Assembly (NCBI GenBank): GCA_035574155.1
Contig: DATLZD010000044.1
Location: forward strand, 1 to 16,409
Length of the DNA: 16,409 nt
Direction of reading: 5' to 3'
Source of the DNA: HRBIN24 sp035574155
Lineage (GTDB): Bacteria; Chloroflexota; Dehalococcoidia; SM23-28-2; HRBIN24
The notes below the pieces were generated by a model that ran no database searches, was not told where the DNA came from, and worked only from the letters and a program-made list of their open reading frames with translations. The position numbers were made by a program, and so were the translations under genes. Of this stretch, positions 6,183-14,715 are shown piece by piece (position 1 is the first letter of the stretch; the number at the start of each line of letters is the position of its first letter).

Positions 6183-8126
6183 GTGCGCTTCCTGCCGCCG
6201 CCGCTAGCGGCCGCCCAGGGCTCCCCGTCGGCTGTCCCCTACCTGCGGGTAACGGTCTCGCCGCGGACGGGCGGCGTGGCGCGGGCCTCCTTCCAGCGCC
6301 TCTACAGCGGCCCAGAGACGGACGGTCCCCACGCCGCCGCCCTGGCCGGCGACGGTTCCCTTCTGCGGGCACGCATCGCCGACGGCCAGCTCTACTACCA
6401 GCGGGTGCCCTCGCCAGGCCCAGGGTCCCCCTTTGGCTCGTGGACGCCCCTGGCGTCCGCCCAACGCTCGGTAGCGCTGGCCGCCCTGGGTGCCCAGGTC
6501 CTCCTGGCCTACGTGACCGCCGACGGCTCAGTGTCGGTGCGCGAGAGCCAGGACTACGGCGCCACCTTCGGCCCAGCCGTCACCGTGCTGCCGTCGTCGG
6601 CCGCCGCCCAACACCTGGCCCTGGCCCTGAAGGCCGGCGAGGCCCTGCTGGCCTACGCCACCCCCTCCCAGGTGTCGGTCCTCAAGCGCACGGGCGGTGT
6701 CTGGGGCAGCCCCTCGGCCTGGCCCCACGCCCTGGGCAGCGTCAGCGGCCTGGCATGCCACTACGGCGGCGACTACAACCTGGCGGTGACGGGGACCGAG
6801 ACCGGGGGGCGGGCCGGCGTCTGGGCCGCGGCCTTCGGCGATGGCTATCGACAGGGGGTGGGCACCTGGTCGCCCCTGCGGGAGGTGCAGCGGGCCGATG
6901 CCGGCACAGGGGTGGCCTTCGCCGCCCCTTGCCTGTCGGCCCCCGACGTCTACCGCCTGGGCTTCCTCGAGTCGTACAGCGGTAGCCAGCCTTACGCCCG
7001 CCTGCAGCTCTCACACCTGGTGACGGACGTCGACTTCGCCGACAACTGGTGGCGCGAGCCGCTGCCCAGCGACATCGCCAGCGCCCACGGGGTAGCTATG
7101 GCCGGCAGCGGCACCGCCCTCTGGCTATCGGCCCCCGCCGGCGTGTGGCGGGCCGACCTATCGGCGCCCGCCCTAGACGTGAGCTACGCCGTCCTGGCTT
7201 TGGAGGTGGAGGAGGCGCCCTGGGGAGGGCGGCTGCGCGTCCAGCTCTCGGACGACGGCACCCTATCGGCGCCCGACGGCCCTCTGCAGCCCGGGGCGGA
7301 GGTGGCCGTCTCCCTGGGCTACTTCACCGCCCAGGGGCCCCAGGCATCGCCGGCGCCCCGTCACTGGCTGACAGCGGTGGAGGTCCATAGCGAGGGCGGC
7401 CGCCGGACGGTGACGCTGGACGCCACCAGCGCCTGGGGGCTCTTGCGGGCCTGGCGGGCGCGGCGCCAGTTCGCTTGGGCGGCGGGGGAGCGCAACGTCT
7501 TCGGCATCCTCTCCTTCCTCTGGGCGCGGGCGGGGGTCCCCTTCAGCACCGTCAGCTACTCCCAGGCGGCGGTGGACCTGCGCCCCGCCTTCACCGTGCA
7601 GCCGGGTCAGTCGGGTCTGGAAGCGGTGCGGCGCCTCTTGGCCCTGGTGCCCGACGTGGTGTTGCTCTCCCAGAGCTACGCCCTGCTCAAGCACCCCCTG
7701 GAGACGGAGACGCCCAGCTACGCCTACGGCGACGGCCACCCCATACTGGCAGCGGCCGCCCGCCGGTCCCTCGCCGCCGCCAACCGGGTCCAGGTCTTCG
7801 GCCAGGGCACCTTCGCCGAGGCCTTCCTGTGGGACGATATCGCTCTCTCGGGCGACCGCCTCCTCCAGGTCCACGACCTGAACTTGGCCACCGGCCCGCA
7901 GGCCGCCGACCGGGCCCTGTGGGAGGCACGCCGCTTGCGGCTGTCTCTGATCAGCGAGGAGCTGACGGTGCCCACCAACTGCGTCCAGGAGCTCTACGAC
8001 GTGGTGACGGTAACCGAGCCGTCCCTGGGCCTGGCCGGGGCCCGCAGGCGAGTGCTGTCCATCCGCACCAGCTACGACGCCCGCCGCGGCCTCTACCGCC
8101 AGCGCCTGGGCCTCGGCGCCCCCTAG
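6183..8126 (+). CDS. Large tail protein: Asp-box propeller-like region joined to a hub-like region
   Basis: This is a protein of 647 residues starting at GTG 6183, five bases after GAGGGGG. Residues 1-330 are beta-rich with blade-like repeats of the form ALAGDGSLLRARIADGQLYY and a sialidase-type Asp box, SQDYGATF, at 122-129. Such propellers often bind surface glycans. Residues about 331-647 look different: strands LRVQLSDDGTLSAPDGPL and GAEVAVSLGYF, then RRTVTLDATSAWGLL, a helical middle, and PTNCVQELYDVVTVTEP near the end. That resembles baseplate-hub proteins of the gp27 or late-gene-D type, which trimerise under the tail spike. The next gene, a small OB-like protein, supports this. The hub call is fold-level inference from motifs, so another tail or fibre role is possible. 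There is no signal peptide or catalytic sialidase arginine triad that I can identify. Confidence 0.65.
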   Translation: MRFLPPPLAAAQGSPSAVPYLRVTVSPRTGGVARASFQRLYSGPETDGPHAAALAGDGSLLRARIADGQLYYQRVPSPGPGSPFGSWTPLASAQRSVALAALGAQVLLAYVTADGSVSVRESQDYGATFGPAVTVLPSSAAAQHLALALKAGEALLAYATPSQVSVLKRTGGVWGSPSAWPHALGSVSGLACHYGGDYNLAVTGTETGGRAGVWAAAFGDGYRQGVGTWSPLREVQRADAGTGVAFAAPCLSAPDVYRLGFLESYSGSQPYARLQLSHLVTDVDFADNWWREPLPSDIASAHGVAMAGSGTALWLSAPAGVWRADLSAPALDVSYAVLALEVEEAPWGGRLRVQLSDDGTLSAPDGPLQPGAEVAVSLGYFTAQGPQASPAPRHWLTAVEVHSEGGRRTVTLDATSAWGLLRAWRARRQFAWAAGERNVFGILSFLWARAGVPFSTVSYSQAAVDLRPAFTVQPGQSGLEAVRRLLALVPDVVLLSQSYALLKHPLETETPSYAYGDGHPILAAAARRSLAAANRVQVFGQGTFAEAFLWDDIALSGDRLLQVHDLNLATGPQAADRALWEARRLRLSLISEELTVPTNCVQELYDVVTVTEPSLGLAGARRRVLSIRTSYDARRGLYRQRLGLGAP

Positions 8127-8138
8127 GGAGGTGGCGAC

Positions 8139-8351
8139 ATGGAGCTGCTGAAAGGGGTGGTCAGGGCCTTTGACGGCGCCACCTATCTGGCCACGGTGCA
8201 GCTGGCCGGCTCCTTGGCCGTGTGGCTGGAAGGGGTGCCCGTGGCCAGGAGCGTCCCCGCCGCCCAGGTGATGGCAGGGCGGCGCTGCGTGGTGCTCTTC
8301 TTCGACGAGGCCAACCCCCGCGACGCGGTGGTCCTGGCCGTCTACGACTGA
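8139..8351 (+). CDS. 70-residue OB-fold-like protein, possible tail-spike base
   Basis: The protein starts at ATG 8139 after GGGAGGTGG and 12 bases past the hub stop. The strands run LLKGVVRAFDG, TYLATVQLAG, LAVWLEGVPVA, RRCVVLFFDEANPRDAVVLAVYD. The order (conserved G early, hydrophobic strands, central G-V-P-V-A turn, closing N-P-x-D-A-V-V) resembles the OB domain at the base of phage spike proteins (gp5 N-terminal or gpV type) reduced to its minimum. In those phages the OB ring sits on the hub, and here the gene follows the hub-like gene. No lysozyme or beta-helix part is attached. At this size the family match is uncertain, and it may be an unrelated small beta-barrel. Confidence 0.7.
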   Translation: MELLKGVVRAFDGATYLATVQLAGSLAVWLEGVPVARSVPAAQVMAGRRCVVLFFDEANPRDAVVLAVYD

Positions 8352-8363
8352 GGCAGCGGACCC

Positions 8364-8522
8364 ATGGCCAGAGGCCCGACGCGACAGCCAAAAGGTCCCC
8401 GGGGCAGGCCGCCGCGGGGAAGGCCCCCGCCGCCATTGGCGGCCAGGGAGGAGCCGGCCCTGGCCGGGGAACCCAGCGTCCGGCTGGGGGTGGAGGTGGT
8501 GGCCGCCCTATGGGAGGAGTGA
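8364..8522 (+). CDS. Possible 52-residue basic, proline-rich protein
   Basis: An ATG 12 bases after the OB-like gene opens a frame of 52 codons. The N-terminal half is extremely basic and proline-rich, with two GRP-type cores (PRGRPPRGRPP at residues 12-22), like AT-hooks. The C-terminal half is acidic and hydrophobic (LGVEVVAALWEE). GAGG ten bases before ATG is a weak ribosome site. It ends five bases before the convergent MerR stop. Spacing fits the operon, but such a short Pro/Arg-rich frame can occur by chance in GC-rich DNA. A disordered tail or DNA-binding role would be speculation. Confidence 0.4.
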   Translation: MARGPTRQPKGPRGRPPRGRPPPPLAAREEPALAGEPSVRLGVEVVAALWEE

Positions 8523-8527
8523 GGGCC

Positions 8528-8992
8528 TCAGCCCTGCTGGCCCTCGCGGGCGGCCTCCTGCTCCAGGGAGCGCCGCCACCGCTCGAAGGTCCGGAGCCAC
8601 TCCTCCAGCTGGGACTTCATCTCCAGCAGCTGGTCCACCTTGTGGCGCACGATCTCGTACTGGCGCTGGACCACCTCGGTGGCCCGCTGCAGCTGCTCCA
8701 GCTTCTCCGCCGGAGGGGCATCAGGCCGGAAGCGGGCGCGGATCTCCCGCAGGGTGTCCTGGGCCTCCACCATCTCCTTGATCTCGGCCAGGCTGACCCC
8801 CAGGAGCTGCTGCAGCTTCTTGATCTGCTTGACGCGGCGGACGTCCTCCTCGGTGTAGAGGCGGAAGCCCCCCTCCATACGGGCCGGGGGCCGCAGCAGG
8901 CCCTTCTCCTCGTAGAAGCGGAGCGTCCGCTGGCTGACGCCCGCCCTCTCGGCTGCCTCGCCGATCTGCAGGAACTCCTTTATCTCCGCCAT
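8528..8992 (-). CDS. MerR-family transcription regulator
   Basis: MerR-type dimers bind promoters with atypical spacing and untwist them when the ligand binds. The 154 residues show the winged helix-turn-helix at the N-terminus: FLQIGEAAERAGVSQRTLRF (7-26), then YEEKGLLRP, FRLYTEEDVRRVKQIKKL and SLAEIKEMVEAQD (to about 80). A long dimerising coiled coil follows (95-145). No cysteine pair of metal sensors is visible and there is no separate ligand domain, so the effector is unknown. The start is ATG 8992, after an AGGAG-type site (AGAGGAGCG). It is divergent from yceI and convergent with the capsid operon. A dyad in its own promoter region suggests autoregulation. It is not an HspR on the motifs seen, though HspR is also a MerR-like protein linked to dnaK. 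Confidence 0.9.
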   Translation of the reverse strand: MAEIKEFLQIGEAAERAGVSQRTLRFYEEKGLLRPPARMEGGFRLYTEEDVRRVKQIKKLQQLLGVSLAEIKEMVEAQDTLREIRARFRPDAPPAEKLEQLQRATEVVQRQYEIVRHKVDQLLEMKSQLEEWLRTFERWRRSLEQEAAREGQQG

Positions 8993-9010
8993 GACGCTCC
9001 TCTATATTGA

Positions 9011-9027
9011 CCATACAGAGCGTATAG
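9011..9027. promoter_or_regulatory. Dyad in the merR promoter region
   Basis: CCATAC at 9011-9016 and GTATAG at 9022-9027 form an inverted repeat (five of six bases paired) around AGAGC, about 20 to 35 bases upstream of the merR start. On the minus strand TTGACG at 9042-9047 could be its -35. The best -10 near the dyad is weak, or too close at a 15-base spacer, as MerR-type promoters often have odd spacing. Probable autoregulatory site. Confidence 0.4.
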
Positions 9028-9199
9028 CGGCCTAACTCCTACGTCAAGGTGAACAGCCGCCCGCCCCGCGCGTTCCCCACGCCCCCAAGGGCGCGGAGGC
9101 CCCGTCAGGGCCTGCCCCTGCCGCAGGCCCTGCCCAGCTACGGCCGCCCCGCTCCTGGCCGGACCACGGCGCGACATTTGCTATTTTTTCACTAGCAGC

Positions 9200-9229
9200 T
9201 TGACAAAGATAAGCGCTATGCCCTAGGCT
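9200..9229 (+). promoter_or_regulatory. Candidate promoter of yceI
   Basis: TTGACA at 9200-9205 is a perfect -35 box. A weak TAGGCT at 9224-9229 follows after 18 bases. The surrounding sequence (9178-9220) is AT-rich compared with the GC-rich block at 9050-9175, in which I see no gene. A long spacer with a weak -10 would suit control by the divergent MerR-type regulator, though no matching dyad to that at 9011 is clear. Confidence 0.45.
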
Positions 9230-9271
9230 TTCCAACTGGAGACCAGCCGACCGAGCGGAGGAGGGACTGGC

Positions 9272-9820
9272 ATGACCACAGCACCTGCTGCCGTCAGCAC
9301 GTGGGCCATCGACCCCAGCCACTCGCTGGTGGAGTTCTCGGTGCGACACATGATGGTGGCCACCGTCAAGGGGCGCTTCCGCTCCTTCCGCGGCACCATC
9401 CGCCTGGACGAGGCCAACCCCGAGAACTCCTCGGTGGAGGCCGTCATCGACGCCGCCAGCATCGACACCAACGACGAGCAGCGGGACGCCCACCTGCGCT
9501 CCGACGACTTCCTCAACGTGGAGAAGTTCCCCCACATCACCTTCCGCAGCAAGCGGGTGGAGATGCTGGGACAGGAGCGGGCCAGGGTCGTGGGCGACCT
9601 CACCATCCGTGACGTCACCAGGGAGGTGGCCCTGGAGGTGGAGTTCCTGGGCCGCACCCGCGACCCCTGGGGCAAGGAGCGCATCGGCTTCAGCGCCCAC
9701 ACCAGCATCAACCGTCACGACTTCGGCGTCAGGTGGAACGCGGTGCTGGAGGCGGGCGGCGTGGTGGTGGCCGACACCGTCCGCATCAACCTGGAGATCG
9801 AGGCCGTCCGCCAGGACTAG
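9272..9820 (+). CDS. YceI-like lipid-binding protein, cytoplasmic form
   Basis: YceI proteins form a lipocalin-like beta barrel that binds isoprenoid or other hydrophobic molecules. The 182 residues open with STWAIDPSHSLVEFSVRHMM, then VKGRFRSFRGTIRLDE, SIDTNDEQRDAHLRSDDFLN, FPHITFRSKRVE, GDLTIRDVTREVALEVEF, and close with RHDFGVRWN and VADTVRINLEIEAV: the whole family pattern in order. There is no signal peptide, unlike the periplasmic enterobacterial YceI, so it is probably cytosolic, as in many Gram-positive and Chloroflexi-like species. The start is ATG 9272, eight bases after GGAGGAGGG. It is monocistronic, divergent from merR and convergent with ubiA-like. A UbiA-family gene next door acts on polyprenyl chains, which may or may not be its ligand. 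Function beyond binding is unknown. Confidence 0.93.
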   Translation: MTTAPAAVSTWAIDPSHSLVEFSVRHMMVATVKGRFRSFRGTIRLDEANPENSSVEAVIDAASIDTNDEQRDAHLRSDDFLNVEKFPHITFRSKRVEMLGQERARVVGDLTIRDVTREVALEVEFLGRTRDPWGKERIGFSAHTSINRHDFGVRWNAVLEAGGVVVADTVRINLEIEAVRQD

Positions 9821-9843
9821 GCCCCTGGCCGGGGGACGGGGTA

Positions 9844-9864
9844 GGGGCGCCGCGCCCCCTTGTT
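9844..9864 (+). terminator. Weak intrinsic terminator after yceI
   Basis: The hairpin GGGGCG (9844-9849), loop CCG, CGCCCC (9853-9858) is followed by CTTGTT, a poor T tract. It lies between the convergent yceI and ubiA-like genes. The U-run is only partial, so Rho-dependent or two-sided ending is also possible. Confidence 0.35.
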
Positions 9865-9878
9865 CCTTACGTCGCCCC

Positions 9879-10898
9879 CTACAGGGCGTCCACAAGCCGC
9901 TCCACCGCCAGCTGCAGGGCCAGCCCCAGCACCAGCAGGGCCCCGAACTGCCGTGTGTGGTAGAAGGCGAAGTTGACGAACCACAGGGGCCAGCCGGGCA
10001 CGGGCCGCCGCGGCTGGAGGGGCTTGGGCCGGCCCAGGACGGCCAGCACCCGCCGCGCCACCGGCAGGGCCAGGACGCACAGCAGCATCCCCGGCAGCAC
10101 CTGCCAGATGGCCACCGCCAGGGCGGCCAGGTAGCCGCCCACCATCAGGGCCTGGGTGAGGCGGCGCGCCCGCCCCTCCCCCAGCAGGCGGGGCAGGGTC
10201 CACACCTGTCGGGCGGCGTCGAAGTCCAGCTTGTCGATGTGCTTGCCCATCAGGACCGCCGTCACGGCCAGCCCGTAGGGGAGGGATGCCACCCACACGT
10301 GGGCGGGCACCGACTCGGCCATGACGTAATACGTCCCGCCCACCATGAGCGGCCCCCACACCAGCAGCACCGACGGCTCCCCCAGGCCCACATACTTCAG
10401 CGACCAGGGGAGGCCCGAGTAGAACAGCAGCACGAAGGCGCCCCCCAGGGCAAAGGCCAGCACCCACGGCCCGGCCAGGACCACGAGCCAGACGCCGATA
10501 GCGGCGGCGCCAGCCAGCACCAGGGCGGTGGCCAGGGCGAAGCGACGCAGGGAGGCGGTCCCGTGGGCCAGCCCATGGGGGCCATAGAGGGCCCGAGGCG
10601 AATCGGGCGCATCGATGCCCCGCAGGTAATCGCCCAGGTCGTTGGCCAGGTTGGAGCCCAGGTGGGCCAGCACCAGCCCGGCCAGCGCCAGCACGAAGCG
10701 GGGGCCGTCGAAGACGCCATCGAGGGCCGCCAGCAGCCCGCCGATGGCTGCCGAGGTGACGGTCATGACCACCACCGCCGCCCTCGACAGCACCAGCCAG
10801 CGGGTGACCGGGTCGGCCCGCGACAGGTCTACCTGGGGGACGGTATAGATGGCCTGCCACCAGAGCCTCGGCAGGCTTACGGCACCGGTCGCGGCCAT
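9879..10898 (-). CDS. UbiA-family membrane prenyltransferase
   Basis: UbiA-family enzymes transfer a polyprenyl chain to an aromatic or lipid acceptor using two Asp-rich motifs and magnesium. This 339-residue protein shows the first at 86-96 (NDLGDYLRGID) and the second at about 218-228 (GKHIDKLDFDA, followed by ARQVWTL). It has about eight or nine hydrophobic segments: 36-56, 66-83, 123-143, 145-161, 175-192, 200-217, 250-288 and 316-335. The MenA (1,4-dihydroxy-2-naphthoate) branch is plausible, because a respiring bacterium needs quinone synthesis, but no men genes are next to it, so the substrate is open. The start is ATG 10898 with AGGAA upstream. It is the correct frame of two long overlapping ones: only this frame has transmembrane segments and Asp motifs. 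It follows dnaK but has its own promoter. Confidence 0.88.
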   Translation of the reverse strand: MAATGAVSLPRLWWQAIYTVPQVDLSRADPVTRWLVLSRAAVVVMTVTSAAIGGLLAALDGVFDGPRFVLALAGLVLAHLGSNLANDLGDYLRGIDAPDSPRALYGPHGLAHGTASLRRFALATALVLAGAAAIGVWLVVLAGPWVLAFALGGAFVLLFYSGLPWSLKYVGLGEPSVLLVWGPLMVGGTYYVMAESVPAHVWVASLPYGLAVTAVLMGKHIDKLDFDAARQVWTLPRLLGEGRARRLTQALMVGGYLAALAVAIWQVLPGMLLCVLALPVARRVLAVLGRPKPLQPRRPVPGWPLWFVNFAFYHTRQFGALLVLGLALQLAVERLVDAL

Positions 10899-10925
10899 CG
10901 TCTGTTCCTCGCCCGTTCGAGGCCC

Positions 10926-10934
10926 ATTTTAGCA
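10926..10934 (-). promoter_or_regulatory. Extended -10 promoter of the ubiA-like gene
   Basis: On the minus strand TGCTAAAAT (TG-n-TAAAAT) is a near-perfect extended -10 box, which needs no -35. A start near 10919 would leave a leader of about 20 bases, carrying AGGAA before ATG 10898. It separates this gene from the heat-shock operon. Confidence 0.55.
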
Positions 10935-10947
10935 TGTCATAGCAGGA

Positions 10948-10974
10948 CGGGGGTGGGGGCATCCCCCACCCCCG
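10948..10974 (-). terminator. Strong 12-bp hairpin after dnaK, no T tract
   Basis: A perfect 12-bp stem (CGGGGGTGGGGG at 10948-10959, complement CCCCCACCCCCG at 10963-10974) with a three-base loop lies 24 bases past the dnaK stop and before the ubiA-like promoter. On the dnaK strand it is followed by TCCTGCTATG rather than a U-run. It may stop polymerase, mark a Rho-dependent end, or protect the operon transcript from 3' decay. Confidence 0.5.
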
Positions 10975-10997
10975 CCGACGGGCGGTGACAGGCCGGC

Positions 10998-12887
<1,890 letters not shown>

Positions 12888-12924
12888 GCTTCCCACCCCC
12901 ACTGGTCCTTGCTGTCGGCTCTGC

Positions 12925-13509
12925 TCATGGCTGGGCTCCCTCCTGTGCCTGCGGGCCGCCCTGCTGCCCCCCGGCGCCCTCCGCCGGCCGCTTGCCTACG
13001 ATGACCAGGGCCGGGCGCAGGACGCGGTCGTGCAGCGTGTAGCCCTTCTGGACCACCGCCAGCACCTTGCCCTCCTCACCCTCGGCGTAGTGGATGGCCT
13101 CGTGGTAGCGGGGGTCGAAGGGCTGGCCCTCGGCCGGGATCTCCCTCACGCCGGCCGCCTCCAGGACGGCCTGCAGCTTGCGGTATATGAGACGGATGCC
13201 GTCGAACCAGGTGAGGCCGGCCAGGCGGGCGTCCAGGCTCTGCAGCGCCCGCTCCAGGTCGTCCAGCACCGGCAGGATATTGATGATGAGGGAGGCGTTG
13301 GCGAAGCGGCGCGTCTCCTCCCTCTCCTGCTCGACCCTCTTCTTGTAGTTGGCGAAGTCGGCCTCGGCCCGCCGCCAATTGTCCAGGTAGCGCTGGGCCT
13401 CACTACGGGCGGCGTCCAGCTGGGAGCGCAGGTCGTCCACCTCGTCCCGGTGGGCCTGGGCGCCCTGGGACGGCTGCTGCTCCTGGTGGACCTTCTGCTC
13501 CTCGGCCAA
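12925..13509 (-). CDS. grpE: GrpE nucleotide exchange factor
   Basis: GrpE dimers release ADP from DnaK. The 194 residues have a charged, Gln-rich N-terminal tail, a long helix (about 22-75, RYLDNWRRAEADFANYKKR as its signature), SLIINILPVLDDLERAL, and the small beta-domain with FDPRYHEAIHY, GKVLAVVQKGYTLHDRVLRP and ALVIVGK, the classic family ending. It ends in an unusual Gly/Gln/Pro tail (about 175-194). The start is probably TTG 13509, with GGGGGG about nine bases upstream; no ATG occurs before the conserved region. It begins six bases after hrcA, so is coupled to it, and precedes dnaK by 37 bases. Confidence 0.95.
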   Translation of the reverse strand: MAEEQKVHQEQQPSQGAQAHRDEVDDLRSQLDAARSEAQRYLDNWRRAEADFANYKKRVEQEREETRRFANASLIINILPVLDDLERALQSLDARLAGLTWFDGIRLIYRKLQAVLEAAGVREIPAEGQPFDPRYHEAIHYAEGEEGKVLAVVQKGYTLHDRVLRPALVIVGKRPAEGAGGQQGGPQAQEGAQP

Positions 13510-13515
13510 GGCTCT

Positions 13516-14535
13516 CTACCCCCCAAAGCTGGCTGCCATGAGCTCGTCCAGGAGGGAGGCCACGAAGCGGACCATGCCCACGGCACGGCCGTAGCGCAGT
13601 CGGGTGGGCCCCACCAGGGCCACGGTGCCCGTGGCCGACGGCTGGCCGTAGGCGGCCGCCACCACGCTGTAGTGACGCAGGGAGGACTCGGGATGCTCGC
13701 TGCCGATGATGACCTGGACCTGTCCCCGCGGCGGCGCCGGGAAGGGGAGCAGGCGGCCCAGGCGGCCGCTGCCCTCCAGGAAGCCCAGCAGGTCCAGCAC
13801 CCGCTCCCGCTCCTGGAACTCGGGCTGGCTGAGGGCCTCCCGCAGCCCCTCGATGGCGGCCGGCTCGTAGCTGGAGCGGTCCTCGGCCTCCAAGATGGCC
13901 GCCACCGCCTCCATCACCGTCCGCTCCAGCGGTGAGAGCCCCTCCAGCCGGGAGCGCACGTCCTGGGCGTCCTGCCCGGCGAAGCGCTCGCTGAGGCTGC
14001 GGCCGATGGCCGATAGGTCGTCCTGCTCCAGGGGCTCGGGCAGGGGCAGCAGCTGCTGCCTCACCTGGGCCTGCTGCAGGACCACCACCAAGAGGGCCAG
14101 CAGCTCCTGGAGCTTCACCAGCTCCAGCCAGCGCAGGCGAGCGGGACGCTGGCGGGGCGCGGTGACCACCGCCAGGGCCTGCACGTGGGCGGCCAGGACC
14201 ACCGCCGCCAGCCGTGCCCAGTCCTCCAGCCGCTCCTCCACCTGGTGGAACTGGTGGCGGACCATGAGGCCCATCTCGGTGGAGGGGGCCTCCTCCCGCA
14301 TGAGGCGCTCCACGTAGTAGCGGTAGCCCTTGTCGGAAGGGACGCGGCCGGCCGAGGTGTGGGGCTGGGAGATATAGCCCTCCTCCTCCAGCCGCACCAT
14401 CTCATTGCGGATGGTGGCCGGCGAGACGTGGCCCAAGTACTTAAGGGCCACCACCCGGGAGGCCACCGGCTGGGCCGAGTCCACGTATTCCTCGACGATG
14501 GAGCGCAGGATGGCGGCCCGCCGCTCCGTCAGCAT
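13516..14535 (-). CDS. hrcA: Heat-shock repressor HrcA
   Basis: HrcA dimers bind CIRCE and repress heat-shock genes; in several bacteria GroEL helps keep it active. The 339 residues start with the winged helix: LTERRAAILRSIVEEYVDSA, QPVASRVVALKYLGHVSPAT, IRNEMVRLEEEGYISQPHTS and AGRVPSDKGYRYYVERL are the standard family motifs in order. The GAF-like middle and dimerising part follow, with a C-terminal VALVGPTRLRYGRAVGMV stretch. ATG 14535 is preferred, as GGGAGGGAG lies about 8 to 15 bases upstream; the GTG at 14562 falls inside CIRCE. It is the first gene of the operon and sits just downstream of its own operator, so it represses itself together with grpE and dnaK. Confidence 0.97.
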   Translation of the reverse strand: MLTERRAAILRSIVEEYVDSAQPVASRVVALKYLGHVSPATIRNEMVRLEEEGYISQPHTSAGRVPSDKGYRYYVERLMREEAPSTEMGLMVRHQFHQVEERLEDWARLAAVVLAAHVQALAVVTAPRQRPARLRWLELVKLQELLALLVVVLQQAQVRQQLLPLPEPLEQDDLSAIGRSLSERFAGQDAQDVRSRLEGLSPLERTVMEAVAAILEAEDRSSYEPAAIEGLREALSQPEFQERERVLDLLGFLEGSGRLGRLLPFPAPPRGQVQVIIGSEHPESSLRHYSVVAAAYGQPSATGTVALVGPTRLRYGRAVGMVRFVASLLDELMAASFGG

Positions 14536-14555
14536 CGCCTGTTGCTCCCTCCCTT

Positions 14556-14582
14556 TTAGCACTCTCGCCCTGAGAGTGCTAA
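14556..14582. promoter_or_regulatory. CIRCE operator
   Basis: TTAGCACTC at 14556-14564, nine bases, GAGTGCTAA at 14574-14582 is a perfect match to the CIRCE inverted repeat bound by HrcA. It lies between the hrcA promoter and its Shine-Dalgarno, near the predicted transcript start, and would block initiation or early elongation of the heat-shock operon. It can also fold in the RNA leader. Confidence 0.98.
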
Positions 14583-14592
14583 CCCGAGTATG

Positions 14593-14622
14593 ACTTTAGC
14601 ACCGCTGGCGGCGGGCCGTCAA
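14593..14622 (-). promoter_or_regulatory. Promoter of the hrcA-grpE-dnaK operon
   Basis: On the minus strand TTGACG (14617-14622), an 18-base spacer and TAAAGT (14593-14598) give a housekeeping-sigma promoter with five and four matches. The predicted start near 14586 places CIRCE immediately downstream, the usual HrcA arrangement. Confidence 0.6.
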
Positions 14623-14686
14623 GGACGGCCCTGGCCTGCAGCGTCTGGCCCGATGGCCGCGTCATAGTAAAAGGTGACGGGGCGGG

Positions 14687-14715
14687 TTGGCGACCGTCCC
14701 CGTCCCTGCTATACT
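14687..14715 (+). promoter_or_regulatory. Promoter of rho
   Basis: TTGGCG at 14687-14692, an exact 17-base spacer and TATACT at 14710-14715 form a good sigma-70-type promoter. The leader is about 70 bases to ATG 14791. It diverges from the heat-shock promoter about 65 bases away. Confidence 0.65.

Noticed and set aside
8528..8992. HspR, the MerR-like heat-shock repressor, because dnaK is near
   Set aside because: dnaK here is under CIRCE/HrcA, the gene is separated by yceI and ubiA-like genes, and its motifs are those of general MerR proteins; no HAIR-type repeat was seen at dnaK.
9817..10962. Second long minus-strand frame overlapping the ubiA-like gene
   Set aside because: It lacks transmembrane segments and Asp-rich motifs; the alternative frame carries both and has a ribosome site and promoter.
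9609..10988. Plus-strand frame of 459 codons antisense to the ubiA-like gene
   Set aside because: Gln/His/Gly-rich product without domains; it begins inside yceI and opposes a real gene.
12888..12902. GTG start giving DnaK five extra residues
   Set aside because: The ATG at 12887 gives the standard distance to IGIDLG, and the added residues are not family-like.
14536..14562. GTG start for HrcA at 14562
   Set aside because: It lies inside the CIRCE element and upstream of the GGGAGGGAG ribosome site that serves ATG 14535.
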